DNA of 14,310 bases from a bacterium (GTDB lineage: Bacteria > SZUA-79 > Acidulodesulfobacterales > Acidulodesulfobacteraceae). Each line of letters starts with the position of its first letter. Position 1 is the stretch's first letter. The notes below the pieces were generated by a model, which saw only the letters and a program-made list of their open reading frames with translations, was not told where the DNA came from and did not search any database. The position numbers were made by a program, and so were the translations under genes. Positions 12,374 through 14,310 of the stretch are shown piece after piece. The stretch is taken from the NCBI GenBank assembly GCA_021800805.1, contig JAJYYR010000014.1:1-14310 (forward strand), written 5' to 3'.

Positions 12374-14310
12374 TCACGAGATATCTAAACCGCCCCGTTT
12401 TCTCTCTGGTTTTATATCCGCTGCCGGCTCGAATTCTTTTTTCGCCCCTTTTTCTTTTTTGGCTTTCTTTTCCGGCTTCGGAATGCCGTTTTCTTTTATT
12501 TTTTTTACCTGTTCTTCCTTGAAACGCTCCCTTCCTTCCTGGGTTAAACTATCGACCTGCTTATCCACTTTTTTAGACGTTCCAAATAGTTTCATTATGT
12601 TTGTAGTAAAGACCTCCGCATTATACTTTGCGCGCGAGATATTGACATACATTTCGTTCAACGTAGTATCGACAGCGTACGCCCATATCTTTGCCGCCGT
12701 TTGCCCCTGGCTCTTATAAGTCGTTACGCAATATGCGTGCGTAAAAAAATCGTAATCTTTCGTCTCGAAGCTTACCCTTTTATTTTTCTCCCCGGTTATC
12801 AAGGCGTCTATTTTATATTGACCGTCGTCCGTTTTTGTAATGCCGTCTATAATGGCCGTCTGACCGTTTCTTACGTCGAGATGCGCATAATCGTTTTCGA
12901 GAAAAACTATTTTGTCTCCCTTTGAAAAATTCTTTTCCACTTCGTAATAAACCCGCTGGTCTTTCGACGCCGCCATAGAAATTTCTTTATAGTTATTTCT
13001 GTCGTAAGCGGTCAACATCCTGCCGTCGATATCTACGTTTTTAACTTCGTATTCGTGCGATTTATCTCTGCCCCGCACTATTATGTCTTTTTCGTCGTAG
13101 CTCCATATCTGCTTTTTGTCGTAGTCGTTAAGATTTTTCCCCTCCTTGATTTTTATCTTAAAATCCTCAGCGTCTAAAAGACCTTTTTGTTTTAATTTTT
13201 CCCGGGTAATCTGATTAATAATAAAACGGTCTTTATTTTTTGCGGACAGGATGATATTATTTTTATCGCCGGCGGCTACGTAGGCGTCGGTAATAGCCTG
13301 AAACAAATCGTCCTTGTCTTTTATCTCGTGAATCTTCCCAGCGGCGTCGAGACTCTTTAAACCCCTTATTGCCCTTCCGGCCGCCAAATACCCGACTATC
13401 TCCTTAAGCGCCGCGTCTTTCTGTCTTATAGTTTCCTTAAGTTCAACATAACTAACATAAGCAGATTTCTGCAGCCTTTCGAACATTCCGCCAGCCTGAA
13501 TGGATGCCAACTGTTTAGTGTCGCCGAGCAAAAAGACTCTGGCACCTTCTCTCTCCGCCTGTTTAATCACGTCTCTTAACTTAATAGTCGCGTTCATAGA
13601 ACTCTCGTCCACGATATATATTTTATTGCTGTTCTTTTGGATATTTTTTCTGCCGAGCATACTCGATAAAAAGCTGTCAATGGTGATAGCTTTTATATTA
13701 CTCGCTTCTTCAATTTCTTTAGCGGCCTGACCCGTGGTGGACAGGCCTATTAATTCTATTTCCTGCTCTTTTGCTATTTCGTTAAGGGCTTTAAGGACGG
13801 TGGTCTTTCCGGTGCCGGCATCGCCTTGGATAATAGATATCCCGTTTTTTGTCGCAAGCATAACTTCCAGCGTTCTTTTTTGGTCATTGGTTAATTTCAT
13901 CATCTCGGTTTTTTCCCAGGATTCTATTACTTTAAGCACGGCCTCTTTACCGAAAATCTCCTTAAATTTATCATGCGTTTCCCGCGCGTGCTTCTGTATC
14001 TGAAACTCCGCTGTCCTTATTTCTTTAGTAGTAAATTTATTTTTGCCTATTTCTTTTACGTCATGCTTCTTGACGGCTTCTTTTAGCGCCGCATGGATAG
14101 CAGTTTCATCAAAGCGAAAACCTTTGTATATTAAAATCTGCTTTACAGAATTTTTAAAATCCAAATCCGAAAAAGCGCTTGCATTCTCGGTAAGCTTTTC
14201 GGCCGCTTCCGCTACCGCCTTTGCGACCTCTTCACTTCCGGCCAAGACTCCGAATTTTTTAACGTATTCAATGCGTTTCTGCGGCGATTCTTCTTTCCAG
14301 TGCGTTCTAA
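12374..14310 (-). CDS. traI: TraI/TrwC-type relaxase, helicase half (partial, N-terminus outside window)
   Basis: The open frame continues to the window edge, so the visible TTG at 14245 is not the true start. Counting from that TTG, a superfamily 1 RecD-like helicase is seen: Walker A GDAGTGKT at 141-148, IVDESS at 211-216, GDTKQL at 241-246, ETIRQ at 271-275, and C-terminal VTTYKSQGQT near 507-516 and YVNISRAK near 533-540. This order is that of TraI/TrwC relaxases, which nick oriT through an N-terminal tyrosine domain and unwind the plasmid strand. That nicking domain would lie beyond 14310. A lone RecD/TraA-like helicase is the alternative. The C-terminal 60 residues are Lys/Glu-rich. The neighbouring repeat region and coupling protein support the conjugation role. 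Confidence 0.87.
   Translation of the reverse strand, partial: RTHWKEESPQKRIEYVKKFGVLAGSEEVAKAVAEAAEKLTENASAFSDLDFKNSVKQILIYKGFRFDETAIHAALKEAVKKHDVKEIGKNKFTTKEIRTAEFQIQKHARETHDKFKEIFGKEAVLKVIESWEKTEMMKLTNDQKRTLEVMLATKNGISIIQGDAGTGKTTVLKALNEIAKEQEIELIGLSTTGQAAKEIEEASNIKAITIDSFLSSMLGRKNIQKNSNKIYIVDESSMNATIKLRDVIKQAEREGARVFLLGDTKQLASIQAGGMFERLQKSAYVSYVELKETIRQKDAALKEIVGYLAAGRAIRGLKSLDAAGKIHEIKDKDDLFQAITDAYVAAGDKNNIILSAKNKDRFIINQITREKLKQKGLLDAEDFKIKIKEGKNLNDYDKKQIWSYDEKDIIVRGRDKSHEYEVKNVDIDGRMLTAYDRNNYKEISMAASKDQRVYYEVEKNFSKGDKIVFLENDYAHLDVRNGQTAIIDGITKTDDGQYKIDALITGEKNKRVSFETKDYDFFTHAYCVTTYKSQGQTAAKIWAYAVDTTLNEMYVNISRAKYNAEVFTTNIMKLFGTSKKVDKQVDSLTQEGRERFKEEQVKKIKENGIPKPEKKAKKEKGAKKEFEPAADIKPERKRGGLDIS

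Noticed and set aside
12303..12719. Plus-strand 138-codon frame
   Set aside because: Antisense of the relaxase C-terminus; its Phe/Ser-rich composition is the complement of a Lys/Glu-rich tail.
12374..14310. RecD helicase of a type IV-D CRISPR system
   Set aside because: It lies about 3 kb from csf4, is separated by other genes, has TraI-like motif order and sits next to an oriT-like region; the locus already has a DinG-type helicase.

Overview
The window is AT-rich bacterial DNA in which every convincing protein gene lies on the minus strand. It reads as one end of an integrated conjugative or mobilizable element from a Gram-negative-like host. At the left, positions 273-317 are the 3' part of a tRNA-Thr(CGT) gene on the minus strand, running from the anticodon loop to the encoded CCA. 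The 5' half is missing. This is the usual footprint of a tyrosine-recombinase attachment site. By the geometry of tRNA integration, element DNA lies to the right of it and flanking DNA (1-272) to the left. No integrase gene is in view. I cannot name the species.

From right to left, which is the direction of transcription: (a) the C-terminal helicase half of a TraI/TrwC-type (MOBF) relaxase, cut by the window edge; (b) a gene-free stretch of about 390 bp dense in repeats, with four units spaced 40 bp apart, two GCGAAGC mini-hairpins, a hairpin followed by GGGTGTG, and three TTATTAA/TTAATAA palindromes, which I take as a candidate oriT or replication/partition region; (c) a ribbon-helix-helix-like protein with an overlapping coiled-coil partner; (d) a run of small cargo genes: an HD hydrolase, a DUF1828-like protein, a 55-aa coiled coil, a protein made of two CxxC repeats, and a 66-aa protein; (e) a type IV CRISPR-Cas locus; (f) a TraD/TrwB-type coupling protein; (g) an MNT-HEPN toxin-antitoxin pair beside the attachment site.

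The CRISPR-Cas locus is the main interest. Its order is csf4 (DinG-type helicase), csf2 (Cas7), a 112-aa membrane protein that looks like only the N-terminal membrane domain of a TraG/VirD4 coupling protein, a 7-repeat/6-spacer array, cas6, and one 483-aa protein that appears to fuse Csf3 (Cas5-like) to the zinc-finger subunit Csf1 (Cas8-like). There is no cas1, cas2 or cas4. The array sits inside the operon, so a read-through transcript would be cut by Cas6 just upstream of the cas6 message.

The relaxase and coupling protein flanking this locus would move the element. The type IV complex and perhaps the stand-alone TraG-like membrane domain could act against competing plasmids. The anti-competitor role is inference from the known plasmid-targeting bias of type IV systems. 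The fusion, the TraG-like fragment and the array position can be read from the sequence.
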